Source: Candidatus Polarisedimenticolaceae bacterium
GTDB lineage: Bacteria > Acidobacteriota > Polarisedimenticolia > Polarisedimenticolales > DASRJG01
Direction of reading: 5' to 3'
DNA length: 64,000 bases
Assembly (NCBI GenBank): GCA_036275915.1
Contig: DASUCV010000011.1
Location: 186,001 to 250,000, forward strand
In this document: piece by piece, positions 45,173-55,206 of the stretch
How positions within the stretch are numbered: the stretch's first letter is position 1
Layout of the letters: each line of letters begins with the position of its first letter
The notes under the pieces: generated by a model
Told to the model about the DNA's origin: nothing
The model's input: only the letters and a program-made list of their open reading frames with translations
The model's database searches: none
Position numbers and translations under genes: made by a program

Positions 45173-45837
45173 CCTCTACACGTATCCGTATCGCACTCGT
45201 CGACGACCACGCGATGGTCCGCCAGGGACTGCGCATGCTTCTCGAGGCCGACCCCGAGCTCGAGGTCGTCGGCGAGGCCTCGGACCGGGCCGGGGCCGTC
45301 ACTCTCGTGGCCGGCAGCGCGCCGGACATCGTGCTCGTCGATCTCATGCTCGGGGGAGACGACGGCCTCGACGTCATCGCCGACCTGCGCGCACGCTATC
45401 CCGGCACGCGGGTGCTCGTCCTGACCGGCAACCGCGAGCCGCGGGTCCACCGGAGCGCCCTTCAGCTCGGGGCCTCGGGCATCGTCGAGAAGGAAGCGGC
45501 GCCCGAGGTTCTCCTGAAGGCGATCCGGCGCGTCAGCGAGGGAGAGGCGTGGGTCGACCGCCGGATGACCGCCGTGCTCCTCGAAGGAATCTCATCGCCC
45601 TCGGCCCCGGTGAGCCCCGAGCGGTCGCGCATCCAATCCCTGAGCGCGCGGGAGACCGAGCTGGTCGCGCTCATCGGGGAGGGGTTGAGCAACAAGGGGA
45701 TCGCCGACCGATTGAGCATCAGCGAGATCACCGTCCGTCATCACCTCTCTTCGATCTATCGCAAGCTCCAGCTCCGCGATCGTCTGGAGCTGCTGCTCTT
45801 CGCCTACCGGCACAAGATGATTCCGCCGCCCTCGTGA
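45169..45837 (+). CDS. LuxR/NarL-family response regulator
   Basis: A DNA-binding regulator (222 aa). The receiver has LVDDHAMVRQGL, the phospho-Asp in IVLVDLMLGGDDG, and Lys in IVEKEAAPEVLL. The helix-turn-helix is LSARETELVALIGEGLSNKGIA followed by SEITVRHHLSSIYRKLQL. It overlaps its kinase gene by 4 bp. The next gene downstream on the same strand is the giant protease-like exoprotein, about 230 bp away, a possible but unproven target. Confidence 0.93.
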   Translation: MTSTRIRIALVDDHAMVRQGLRMLLEADPELEVVGEASDRAGAVTLVAGSAPDIVLVDLMLGGDDGLDVIADLRARYPGTRVLVLTGNREPRVHRSALQLGASGIVEKEAAPEVLLKAIRRVSEGEAWVDRRMTAVLLEGISSPSAPVSPERSRIQSLSARETELVALIGEGLSNKGIADRLSISEITVRHHLSSIYRKLQLRDRLELLLFAYRHKMIPPPS

Positions 45838-46070
45838 TCGATTCGGAAGGGGTTCAGGGTTCCGGGCCACCACATTCGTTCTGGCACATTTGTGCTAGGG
45901 CAAATTAGTCAATATCTCCCATAGCCGGATCCTCGAAACAGAGTAGATCCTCTCGCGTTCGGTTTGCGGGGGTGGGCTCTCGTTCTCTGTCCGTGCGCGC
46001 GCACTCGCGCTGCGCGGATCCATCTCGGCCATCGGACGGGGGTTCGATTCGACCTTTTTCGGGGGGTTTC

Positions 46071-49000
46071 ATGCACACGTCTCGCCGACTCGCCACGACT
46101 CTCGCGGCGCTCGCCGCCATTCTCGTCGTCCCTGCGATCGCGTTCGCGGCCGACGAGCCTCATCCCAAGGCGGTCCGTCCGCCGATCAACGACAAGATCT
46201 CGGGCGTTTACGACGCCGACGGGAACCCGATCGACCTCGACGCGAACAAGGCGGGCCCGAAGGCGACGCCGGCTGCCGCCGCGGTCCAGCAGATGCCGAC
46301 GGTGCAGCGCGGGCGCGATTGGTGGCCGTACGGCCAGCAGCTGCCCCCCTATAACGACGTCAACGCTGCGGTCGAGTCGCTCCGCGAGAACCAGATCCAG
46401 GTGAACGGCATCGTCACCTTGGACCTCTCGGACGCGGCCGCCTCGACCCGCGCGATCCCCAGGGACCTGCTGATCGCCAGCGGAGCGCAGGCCAAGGAGC
46501 GTGAGGGCTACTACCTGGTGAAGATCGCCGGGTTCAGCCGCACCCAGAAGGAAGTCGACGCGCTGACCGCCGCCGGCGCCGTCCTCGGCGAGTACCTGAA
46601 CGTCAACACGTACATCGCGAAGATCCCCGGCGGCTCCGTGGAAGCGGTCCGGAGCCTGCCGTTCGTCACCTTCGTCGGCGACTACCAGCCGGCCTACAAG
46701 ATCAGCCCGCGGATCGGCATGGAAGACATCCCGGTCGACCAGACGGTCGATCAGGCCACGGGTGCCGCCAAGCCTTGGATCCTCGAAGTCGTGCTCCACA
46801 AGGGCGCGTCGCTCGCCGACGTCGTCACCGGGCTCGAGAGCGTCGGGATCTCCGGGAGCGCGCAGCAGGTCATCCTGAACGACGATTTCACCCTGATCAA
46901 CGTCCGCACGATCCCCGAGGCGATCACGTTCCTGGCCAAGATCCCGGGCGTCAAGTGGATCGCCGAGAAGCCGTACGCGCATCTCCTCGCGTCGGCCACC
47001 TCGCCCGCGACCATGCCGACCCTCCTCCAGAACAACGGCGTCTTCACGACCACGACGAGCCTCGGGTGGAAGCTCTGGAACGCGGGGATCGACGGCACGG
47101 CGACGAGCCAGATCATCACGATGATGGACTCGGGCCTCAACACGAACATGGAGCACTTCGCGAACGACACGTCGGCCCCCGGCACGCTGGGCGCCGCGCA
47201 CCGTAAGGTGATCGGCTACGACAACTTCGGCGGCGACATCTGCGTCCTGAACTACACGACGTCCGACGGCGGCCACGGCACGTGGACGAGCCAGCACGCC
47301 GCGGGTTCGATCTCGAACATGACGACGAACCCCGACACGCTCCACACGCCGACCGTCAACTACGACGACGGCATCGCGCGCGGTGCGAAGATCTACTTCC
47401 AGGACATCGGGACCTCGACCGGTTCGCTGGCGACTCCGGCAGATCTCACGAACTCGATCACCACCGCCGAGGGCAAGGGCTCGTTCATCCAGAACTACTC
47501 CTGGGGCACGACGTCGCCGACGTACGACGCGCAGACGACGACCCTGGACTCGGCGCTCTTCGCCAACCCGAACTTCCTCGTCACGGTGGCCGCCGGAAAC
47601 GGCGGGGCGACGGGGCAGTCGACGATCGGCTCGCCCAGCACCTCGAAGAACTGCGTCACGGTCGGCGGCGTCAACGCGGCCTCCCCGAACGGCCTCTTCA
47701 TCGACTGTAACTGGGACGGCACATCGACCTGCGCCTCGACCGACCTCGGGTCGGCCCGCGGCCCGGTCAGCACGTCGCTGCGCGTCAAGCCGGACATCTG
47801 CACCTACGTCGCCTTCTCGGCGGCGGTCGGCGGTGAGACGGAAGCCGGCGACCGGCCCCACGCGATGTGCCAGACCGACGCGACGAAGACCGTCTACTGG
47901 GACTGGACCAACACGAACAACTTCGGCGGAACGTCGTTCGCGGCGCCCGAGGCGGCCGGCCTCGCCGCGCTGATCCGCGACTACTTCATGCAGGGCTTCT
48001 ACCCGACCGGCACCGCGACCCCGGCGAACGCGCTCACGCCCTCCGGGTCGCTCATGAAGGCGGTTCTCCTCGCGTCGGGCGAAGACCTCAACACGACCGC
48101 CTCGCCGCAGTCGTCGATCACGATCCAGAAGCGCTACAGCAACGACGTCGGCTACGGCCGCGCGAACGTCCCCGGCGTGCTCCACATCGGGAGCGGCGCA
48201 CCGTTCCTCTGGGTACAGAACAACGACGCCCTCGGTGACGGCGCGACGAAGACGTTCTTCTACAACATCAACACGAACTCGATGCCGCTGCGCATCATGA
48301 TGACTTACTACGACGCGGCGGGGAACGCGCTCCAGAAGGACGCCGACCTCAGGGTCACGATCGGCGCGAACGTCTACTGGGGCAACAACATGTCGGCCGG
48401 CTGGAGCACCTCGTCCACGTCGACGCGCGACCACACGAACCCCACCGAGGGCTTCTTCCTCGACGCCGCCCACGGCCTGCCGGCCTCGGGGACGGTCCAG
48501 GTCGACGTCGTCGGCTTCAACGATCCGGGCGGCATGAACTACTCGCTCGCGGTCTCGGGCGACGTGGCCAGCACGACCTCGACGCAGGTCTCGCTCGACA
48601 AGGGCAAGTACACCTGCTCCGACACGATCAAGGTCACCGTCAACGACGCCTCGGCGACGTCGCCGGTGTCCGTCACGCTCACGAGCAAGAACTCCTCGTC
48701 GAGCGTGATCGACACGCAGCTCGTGAGCTGCACCGGGTCGAACGGCGTGTTCATCGGGACGATCTTGGCCGGAAGCGGCATCATCGTTTCCAACGGCGGC
48801 AGCGTCACCGCCACCTACGGCGCGGTGGCCCCCGCCACGGCCACCGTGAGCTGCCAGCTCGCGCTCTCGGACGGCGGCGCGACGATCGCCGGCGGCTGCG
48901 ACGACAATCTTGCCGGAACCGATCAGATCTCCGGCCCGCTGACGAACGGGGGCGTCAACGAGTTCTACACGCACTACATGGACGCGGGTGAGAACAGCTC

Positions 49001-52000
49001 CTACAGCTTCGGCTTCAACAACCTCACCGGAGGCGCCCTCCACGACGTCACCGTCAACGTCAGCTTCTCCGGAGCGGGCGCGTCGAAGATGTCGGTCTTC
49101 AACAATCCGATCCACATCGGGAACGTCCCGACGGGGGCCCTGGCCGGTGCGGTGTTCCAGCTCTCGACCGACCTCTCGACCGCGGGCCTGACGAGCGTCA
49201 ACCTCGACTTCGACATCACCTCGCCGGCCGACGGCTACACGACGCCGAAACGGATCACCCAGGTCCAGCTCCTCCAGGCCAACGACGTCATCAGCCGCCA
49301 GAAGCAGTGCTCGACGTTCAACGCCGGGATCACGGGATGGTTCGACACCGCGGTCGGGGGCCGCGCGCTCTCGGGCTGGAAGTGGAGCGGCTCGGCGACG
49401 ACGCCGGCGACGATCAGCAGCGAGAACCGCACCGACGGTATCTGCAGCAACAGCACGGCGAACGCCGCGGCGATGATCGGGAACTCCCTGACCACGTCCG
49501 GCAACAACTTCACAGGGAACTCCGACTCGTTCCTGATGCAGCGGTTCCAGCCGATCCTTCAGGGCAACGGCCCGAGCGGGCAGCCGTATCACTACGCGTG
49601 GAAGTGGCACTCGTTCTACCACGCGTCGGAAACGCTCGGCGCCACGACCGGCGTCTGGGGTGCCTTCTACAACGACCAGTGGAACCAGGCGGTCAACCCG
49701 ACCGGCGACCAGGGAACGACCTTCCCGATCTCGTTGGCCTACTTCTACCAGACAGTCTTCGACTACGTCGGGACGTGGAACTGGGAAGTGGCGAACACCG
49801 GTACGCCGGACGATCCGCGCCTGAACACCACGTCGACCCCGATCGCGGCGCCGAACCAGCTCTTCGTCACCTTCACGAACGTCACCGGGCTCGCGACCTC
49901 GAGCACCTGGTTCGCGTACGGCCACGAGCACGCCGACATCACGGTCTTCGGCGGCACCTCGTCGGCAACGACTCGCCGCGACATCGCGCTCGACAACGAC
50001 AACCTGGTCTACGACGAGTTCTACGCCACCGCGCAAGCGGGCGTCTGTAACGGCGGAAGCCAGGTGGGGACGGTCGCCTTCGACCTGTACTCCTACAACA
50101 GCTGCCCGTCGGGGACGGCGACCTTGAGCGTGATCGACGCCAACGCCTCCGGTCCGATCACCGTGACGGTGACGAGCCCGGGGACGGGGGACAGCGAGGT
50201 CGTCACCCTCACCGGGGCGGGCCCGTACTACTCGGGCACGATCCCGATCTCGACGCAGTCGGGCCGCGGGAACAACAACGGCACCCTCTTCGTCCTCCCG
50301 AGCGAGACGATCACCGCCACCTACACCGATACGGCCCCCGCGGGCACGAGCACGGCCTCCGCGCTCATCGGCTGTACCGGCGGCGCCGTGACCTACGTCT
50401 CGTCGGCGCAGGTCTCGGACAACGGCGACAACGACGGGGTCGCGGACAACAACGAAACCGTCACGATGGACATCACGATCCAGAACAACCTCGCGACCAC
50501 GCTGACGAACGCGAAGGTCACGATCTTCTCCGACAGCCCGAACATCGACTGCATCCCCGATAACCAGGCGCTCTACGGATCGATCGTGAGCGGTGCCTCG
50601 GCGACGAACCCGCCGAGCGACCGGTTCACCTTCCACGTCTCGCCGAACGTCGCGTGCGCCGACTGGCAGAACCCGCCGACCGGCAAGTTCACCGTCGTCA
50701 TTACCGGTGACGGGATCGACGGCTCGTCCACGCTGCAGTCGTTCACGATCAACCTCGACCTCGACGCCAACCTCGGTGGCGGCAGCTACACCTACACCCA
50801 GAACTTCAACAGCGATCCGGGTTGGGCGTTCAGCGTCACCGCCCCCGACAACGCGGGCTGCACGTCGAACACCTACACGAACAACTTCCACTGGTGCGCC
50901 GCATGCGGCAACGCGGGCGCGGGCTTGGGCGCGTGGATCGGCAACAGCGCCTTCGGCACCAGCGGCCAGAACTACACGGCGGCCTACAACTCCTCGACCG
51001 TCACCTCGCCGGCGTTCGTCGCGAACGGGGCGACGACCTTGGCGTTCCAGGTCGCCTACAGGACCGAGACCACCTTCGACGGCGCGATCGTCCAGTACCG
51101 CTTGAACGCGGGGACGTGGACGAACCTCGGGTTCACGACGCCTGCGCAGGCGGCCACGACGGCGAGCAACTTCTGTAGCCCGATCCTCGCGTCGACCGCC
51201 GCGTGGACCGGCAACGGCGTGAGCTGGACGTCGACCAACGCCGCCAGCGTGCCCTCGACCTCCGGCCAGACCGTGCAGTTCAGGTGGAGACTCGGCGGCG
51301 ACGTCAGCGGTAACGGCACGACGTACGGCGGCTACGGCGTCGACAACGTGTCGATCACGAACCTCAAGCAAACCCTCATCTGCGAGCCGACGCGGAACAG
51401 CGTCGTCGCGGGGAATAGCGGCACGGTCTGCGAGGGCGGCACGGTCAACCTCTCCGCCACCTTCCTGCCCGGCGCCTCCTACAGCTGGACCGGTCCGAAC
51501 GGCTTCACCTCGAGCCAGCAGAATCCGCAGATCACGAACGCACCTGCCTCAGCCACGGGCACTTACACGGTCACCGTGACCGTGAACGGTTGCTCGGTCT
51601 TCGCGGGATCGGCGACGACGAACGTCAACGTGATCGGCAACGGCCAGAGCTGCTCCGACGGAAGCGCCTGCACCACCGGCGACGTCTGCAACGGCGGAAC
51701 GTGCACCGGCACGCCGCTCAACTGCGACGACAACAACTTCTGCACGAGCGACAGCTGCAACCCGGCGACGGGCTGCGTCTACGTCAACAACACGAACCCG
51801 TGCAACGACAACAACGCCTGCACCACCGGCGACGTCTGCGGCGGCGGCACGTGCAACGGCACGCCGATCACCTGCAACGACAGCAACCCGTGCACGGACG
51901 ACTCCTGCAACCCGGCGACGGGCTGCGTCTACACGAACAACACCGCTCCCTGCAGTGACGGGAACGCCTGTACCACCGGCGACGTCTGCAGCGGCGGGAG

Positions 52001-54467
52001 CTGCCAGCCGGGCGGCCCCACGAACTGCGACGACAACAACCCGTGCACCGACGACAGCTGCAACCCGCTGACGGGCTGTGTCCACACGAACAACACGGCG
52101 TCGTGCGACGACGGCAACGCCTGCACCTCGGGCGACGTCTGCGGCGGCGGCACGTGCCACGGCACGCCGATCGTCTGCAACGACAGCAACCCGTGCACGG
52201 ACGACAGCTGCAACCCGGCTTCCGGCTGCGTCTACACGAACAACACGGCGTCGTGCAACGACGGGAACGCCTGCACTTCGAACGACACCTGTAGCGGCGG
52301 CACCTGTGGCGGCACGCCGGTCGTCTGCAACGACAGCAACCCGTGCACCGACGACAGCTGCAACCCGGCGACGGGCTGCGTCTACACGAACAACACCGCG
52401 TCGTGCAACGACGGCAACGCCTGTACCACGGGCGATACCTGCGGCGGCGGCACGTGCAACGGCACGCCGGTCGTCTGCAACGACAGCAACCCGTGCACCG
52501 ACGACAGCTGCAACCCGGCGACGGGCTGCGTCTACACGCCGAACACCGCTCCGTGCGACGACGGGAATGCCTGTACCGCGGGCGACGTCTGCGGCGGCGG
52601 CACGTGTCACGCGGGCGCGGCGGTGATCTGCAACGACAACAACCCGTGCACCGACGACAGCTGCAACCCGGCCACGGGCTGCGTCTACACGAACAACACC
52701 GCGCCGTGCGACGACGGCAACGCCTGCACCACGGGCGATACCTGCGGCGGCGGAAGCTGCCAGCCGGGCGGGCCGACCAGCTGCGACGACGGGAACCCCT
52801 GCACCGACGATAGCTGCGACCCGGTGCTGGGTTGTGTCCACACGAACAACACCGCCTCCTGCGACGACGGGAACGCCTGCACCTCCGGCGACACCTGTAG
52901 CGACGGCGTCTGCCAGCCCGGCGCCGCCGTCACCTGCAACGACAACAACCCGTGCACCGACGACAGCTGCGATCCGCAGACGGGTTGCGTCTACACGAAC
53001 AACACCGCCTCCTGCGACGACGGCAACGCCTGCACCACGGGCGACGTTTGCAGCGACGGCACGTGCTCGGGCGCCGCGGTCAACTGCGACGACAACAACC
53101 CGTGTACCGACGACTCGTGCAACCCCGCCACGGGGTGCGTCCACACCGACAACACGGCGCCGTGCAGCGACGGCAATGCCTGTACCACGGGCGATACCTG
53201 CGGCGGCGGCACTTGCCATGCGGGCGCGGCGGTGATCTGCAACGACAACAACCCGTGCACCGACGATAGCTGCAACCCGGCGACGGGCTGCGTCTACACG
53301 CCGAACACGGCTCCCTGCAACGACGGGAACGCCTGCACCTCGGGCGACGTCTGCGGCGGCGGGACCTGCCACGCCGGCGCCCCGGTCGTATGCAACGACA
53401 ACAACCCGTGCACCGACGACAGCTGCAACCCGGCGACGGGCTGCGTCTACACGCCGAACACGGCTCCCTGCAACGACGGGAACGCCTGCACCACGGGCGA
53501 CACCTGTGGCGGCGGCACCTGCCACGCCGGCGCGCCGGTCGTTTGCAACGACAGCAACCCGTGTACCGACGATAGCTGCAACCCGGCGACGGGCTGCGTC
53601 TACACGAACAACACCGCCTCATGCGACGACGGGAACGCCTGCACCACGGGCGACACCTGCGGCGGCGGCACTTGCCACGCCGGCGGAGCCGTGACCTGCG
53701 ACGACAACAACCCGTGCACCGACGACAGCTGCAACCCGGCGACGGGCTGCGTCTACACCAACAACACTGCGTCGTGCGACGACGGGAACGCCTGCACCTC
53801 GGGCGACACCTGCGGCGGCGGCACATGCCATGGCGGCGCACCGGTCGTCTGCAACGACAACAACGCCTGCACCACCGACAGCTGCAACCCGGCGACGGGG
53901 TGCGTCTACACCAACAACAACAACGCGTGCGACGACGGCAACGCCTGTACCTCGGGCGACGTCTGCGGCGGCGGTAGCTGCCACGGCACCCCGATCGTCT
54001 GCAACGACAACAACGTCTGCACCGACGACAGCTGCAACCCGGCAACCGGCTGCGTCTACACCGCGAACACGGCCTCCTGCGACGACGGCAACGACTGCAC
54101 GACCGGCGACACCTGCAGCGGCGGAACGTGCAGCGGAACGCCTGTGGCGGCCCCTGGCGAGGTCACTGGAGTCCTCGTCGACAAGAGCGGTAGTGACGCC
54201 GTCATCAGCTGGACGGTGGCGCTCGGCGCCACGCAGTCCGACATGGTCCGCGGCAGCCTCGGAGCGCTCCCGGTCGGTCCGGGTGGTGGCGACGAGACCT
54301 GCTTCAACGACCTGAGCGGGGCCACGGCAACCGACGCCTCGGTCCCGGCTGCGGACAGCGGGTACTTCTACCTCGTGCGCGGCCAGTCCGCGTGCGGCAC
54401 CGGTACCTGGGGCGACCAGGTCATCGACGGTGTCTCGACGGCAAGAACGAGCACGACCTGCCCGTAA
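46071..54467 (+). CDS. giant secreted S8 protease with 16.5 Cys-rich repeats
   Basis: A 2798-residue exoprotein. A signal peptide (LATTLAALAAILVVPAIAFA) is followed by an N-terminal region (~30-330), then a subtilisin-like domain with D353 (MMDSGLN), H402 (GGHGTW) and S622 (GGTSFAAPEAAG). After that come beta-sandwich domains (~750-1740), Ig-like repeats (ending ~1860), then 16 full and one half Cys-rich repeats of about 50 residues (~1861-2690), each with 8 cysteines and DDGNACTTGD-type loops. A final FN3-like module ends in TCP. It could be a surface protease or adhesin. The ATG has a GGGGGG site; a strong terminator follows. Confidence 0.9.
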   Translation: MHTSRRLATTLAALAAILVVPAIAFAADEPHPKAVRPPINDKISGVYDADGNPIDLDANKAGPKATPAAAAVQQMPTVQRGRDWWPYGQQLPPYNDVNAAVESLRENQIQVNGIVTLDLSDAAASTRAIPRDLLIASGAQAKEREGYYLVKIAGFSRTQKEVDALTAAGAVLGEYLNVNTYIAKIPGGSVEAVRSLPFVTFVGDYQPAYKISPRIGMEDIPVDQTVDQATGAAKPWILEVVLHKGASLADVVTGLESVGISGSAQQVILNDDFTLINVRTIPEAITFLAKIPGVKWIAEKPYAHLLASATSPATMPTLLQNNGVFTTTTSLGWKLWNAGIDGTATSQIITMMDSGLNTNMEHFANDTSAPGTLGAAHRKVIGYDNFGGDICVLNYTTSDGGHGTWTSQHAAGSISNMTTNPDTLHTPTVNYDDGIARGAKIYFQDIGTSTGSLATPADLTNSITTAEGKGSFIQNYSWGTTSPTYDAQTTTLDSALFANPNFLVTVAAGNGGATGQSTIGSPSTSKNCVTVGGVNAASPNGLFIDCNWDGTSTCASTDLGSARGPVSTSLRVKPDICTYVAFSAAVGGETEAGDRPHAMCQTDATKTVYWDWTNTNNFGGTSFAAPEAAGLAALIRDYFMQGFYPTGTATPANALTPSGSLMKAVLLASGEDLNTTASPQSSITIQKRYSNDVGYGRANVPGVLHIGSGAPFLWVQNNDALGDGATKTFFYNINTNSMPLRIMMTYYDAAGNALQKDADLRVTIGANVYWGNNMSAGWSTSSTSTRDHTNPTEGFFLDAAHGLPASGTVQVDVVGFNDPGGMNYSLAVSGDVASTTSTQVSLDKGKYTCSDTIKVTVNDASATSPVSVTLTSKNSSSSVIDTQLVSCTGSNGVFIGTILAGSGIIVSNGGSVTATYGAVAPATATVSCQLALSDGGATIAGGCDDNLAGTDQISGPLTNGGVNEFYTHYMDAGENSSYSFGFNNLTGGALHDVTVNVSFSGAGASKMSVFNNPIHIGNVPTGALAGAVFQLSTDLSTAGLTSVNLDFDITSPADGYTTPKRITQVQLLQANDVISRQKQCSTFNAGITGWFDTAVGGRALSGWKWSGSATTPATISSENRTDGICSNSTANAAAMIGNSLTTSGNNFTGNSDSFLMQRFQPILQGNGPSGQPYHYAWKWHSFYHASETLGATTGVWGAFYNDQWNQAVNPTGDQGTTFPISLAYFYQTVFDYVGTWNWEVANTGTPDDPRLNTTSTPIAAPNQLFVTFTNVTGLATSSTWFAYGHEHADITVFGGTSSATTRRDIALDNDNLVYDEFYATAQAGVCNGGSQVGTVAFDLYSYNSCPSGTATLSVIDANASGPITVTVTSPGTGDSEVVTLTGAGPYYSGTIPISTQSGRGNNNGTLFVLPSETITATYTDTAPAGTSTASALIGCTGGAVTYVSSAQVSDNGDNDGVADNNETVTMDITIQNNLATTLTNAKVTIFSDSPNIDCIPDNQALYGSIVSGASATNPPSDRFTFHVSPNVACADWQNPPTGKFTVVITGDGIDGSSTLQSFTINLDLDANLGGGSYTYTQNFNSDPGWAFSVTAPDNAGCTSNTYTNNFHWCAACGNAGAGLGAWIGNSAFGTSGQNYTAAYNSSTVTSPAFVANGATTLAFQVAYRTETTFDGAIVQYRLNAGTWTNLGFTTPAQAATTASNFCSPILASTAAWTGNGVSWTSTNAASVPSTSGQTVQFRWRLGGDVSGNGTTYGGYGVDNVSITNLKQTLICEPTRNSVVAGNSGTVCEGGTVNLSATFLPGASYSWTGPNGFTSSQQNPQITNAPASATGTYTVTVTVNGCSVFAGSATTNVNVIGNGQSCSDGSACTTGDVCNGGTCTGTPLNCDDNNFCTSDSCNPATGCVYVNNTNPCNDNNACTTGDVCGGGTCNGTPITCNDSNPCTDDSCNPATGCVYTNNTAPCSDGNACTTGDVCSGGSCQPGGPTNCDDNNPCTDDSCNPLTGCVHTNNTASCDDGNACTSGDVCGGGTCHGTPIVCNDSNPCTDDSCNPASGCVYTNNTASCNDGNACTSNDTCSGGTCGGTPVVCNDSNPCTDDSCNPATGCVYTNNTASCNDGNACTTGDTCGGGTCNGTPVVCNDSNPCTDDSCNPATGCVYTPNTAPCDDGNACTAGDVCGGGTCHAGAAVICNDNNPCTDDSCNPATGCVYTNNTAPCDDGNACTTGDTCGGGSCQPGGPTSCDDGNPCTDDSCDPVLGCVHTNNTASCDDGNACTSGDTCSDGVCQPGAAVTCNDNNPCTDDSCDPQTGCVYTNNTASCDDGNACTTGDVCSDGTCSGAAVNCDDNNPCTDDSCNPATGCVHTDNTAPCSDGNACTTGDTCGGGTCHAGAAVICNDNNPCTDDSCNPATGCVYTPNTAPCNDGNACTSGDVCGGGTCHAGAPVVCNDNNPCTDDSCNPATGCVYTPNTAPCNDGNACTTGDTCGGGTCHAGAPVVCNDSNPCTDDSCNPATGCVYTNNTASCDDGNACTTGDTCGGGTCHAGGAVTCDDNNPCTDDSCNPATGCVYTNNTASCDDGNACTSGDTCGGGTCHGGAPVVCNDNNACTTDSCNPATGCVYTNNNNACDDGNACTSGDVCGGGSCHGTPIVCNDNNVCTDDSCNPATGCVYTANTASCDDGNDCTTGDTCSGGTCSGTPVAAPGEVTGVLVDKSGSDAVISWTVALGATQSDMVRGSLGALPVGPGGGDETCFNDLSGATATDASVPAADSGYFYLVRGQSACGTGTWGDQVIDGVSTARTSTTCP
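51651..54143 (+). repeat. tandem ~150-bp coding repeats (16.5 copies)
   Basis: Near-identical copies encode CNDNNPCTDDSCNPATG then CVYTNNTA and DDGNACTTGDTCGGGTC. Copies differ mainly by a few synonymous or single-residue changes, and two fall into a CQPGGPT subtype. Such arrays expand and shrink by slippage or unequal recombination. Confidence 0.95.
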
Positions 54468-54494
54468 GGGCAGTCGCTAGCTAGCGCACCCTCT

Positions 54495-54528
54495 GGGCGT
54501 GCCGGGAAACCGGCACGCCCTTTTTTTT
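54495..54528 (+). terminator. strong intrinsic terminator after the giant exoprotein gene
   Basis: GGGCGTGCCGG (54495-54505) and CCGGCACGCCC (54510-54520) form a perfect 11-bp stem closed by a GAAA tetraloop and followed by eight T. It lies 27 bp after the stop of the exoprotein gene. Confidence 0.92.
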
Positions 54529-54623
54529 GCGAGGGTTGCCCAGGCGTAACAGGGTTCGAGGGCGTGGTCCTTCCCGAGTGATCGCCGCGACCGTAAGCTG
54601 AGGTTCGAGTTCCGGAGCCTCCC

Positions 54624-55178
54624 ATGCCGCACGTTCTCGAACGCAAGCTTACGTACGCGGATCTGCCCGAAGAGCCGACCGACGGCAAGCGCTACGAGAT
54701 CATTCGCGGCCGGCTCTATGTGACCCCGGCCCCCGATCGCGCACATCAAATCATTTCATTTCGCCTCGAGCGCGATCTGGCCGACTATTTTGAACCGCTC
54801 GGCTTGATGATTCTCCACGCGCCGATCGACATGATTCTCGCCACGCACGACATCTTCGTGCCCGACATCGTCGTCATCGATCCAGTGGCCGACGACTCGA
54901 AGCGCGGGGTCGAGCGCCCGCCGCTCCTCGCGGTCGAGATCCTGTCGCCTTCGACGCGGGGCAGAGATCTCAACCTGAAGCACCGGCGATATGGCGAGCT
55001 CGCCATCAAGCACTACTGGGTCGTCGATCCAGTCGAACGATCGGTCACGTGCTTCAAGCGCCACGGCGACAAGTACCGGATACGAGTCCCCGCCGTCTTC
55101 AAGGGCTTCCTGCGCCACCCCGACTTCGACGGCATGACGATCAATGTTGGGCGCATTTGGCCGAAGCCAGCGTCGTAG
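54624..55178 (+). CDS. Uma2 family endonuclease-like protein (copy 1)
   Basis: A PD-(D/E)xK-fold Uma2 (DUF820) protein (184 aa). Conserved sites are YEIIRGRLYVTPAP, FVPDIVVIDP, LLAVEILSPSTRGRDLNLKHRRYGE and HYWVVDP, giving the Asp/Glu/Lys constellation of the nuclease fold. The biological substrate is unknown. A second, similar Uma2 gene lies immediately downstream, so this is a tandem duplication. A GGAG site lies before the ATG. Confidence 0.88.
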   Translation: MPHVLERKLTYADLPEEPTDGKRYEIIRGRLYVTPAPDRAHQIISFRLERDLADYFEPLGLMILHAPIDMILATHDIFVPDIVVIDPVADDSKRGVERPPLLAVEILSPSTRGRDLNLKHRRYGELAIKHYWVVDPVERSVTCFKRHGDKYRIRVPAVFKGFLRHPDFDGMTINVGRIWPKPAS

Positions 55179-55206
55179 GCTCGATTTGGGTCTCGGAGTT
55201 CTCCTC

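Noticed and set aside
45878-45895. TGGCACATTTGTGCT before the giant exoprotein gene as a sigma-54 promoter.
   Set aside because: The GG-to-GC spacing is one base too short, and there is no sigma-54 activator nearby.
45909-51371. A 1820-codon antisense open frame opposite the giant exoprotein gene.
   Set aside because: It is very Arg/Val/Gly-rich and low in complexity, with no signal peptide or motif, and lies opposite a clear gene. It is a codon-bias shadow in high-GC DNA.
51549-53525. Repetitive antisense frame of 658 codons (VVARxGVVRVDAAR repeats).
   Set aside because: This is the reverse reading of the Cys-rich coding repeats, so the periodicity is inherited; no independent start or ribosome site.
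51651-54143. CRISPR array, because of regular ~150-bp repetition.
   Set aside because: Repeats are fully coding, in frame and without unique spacers.
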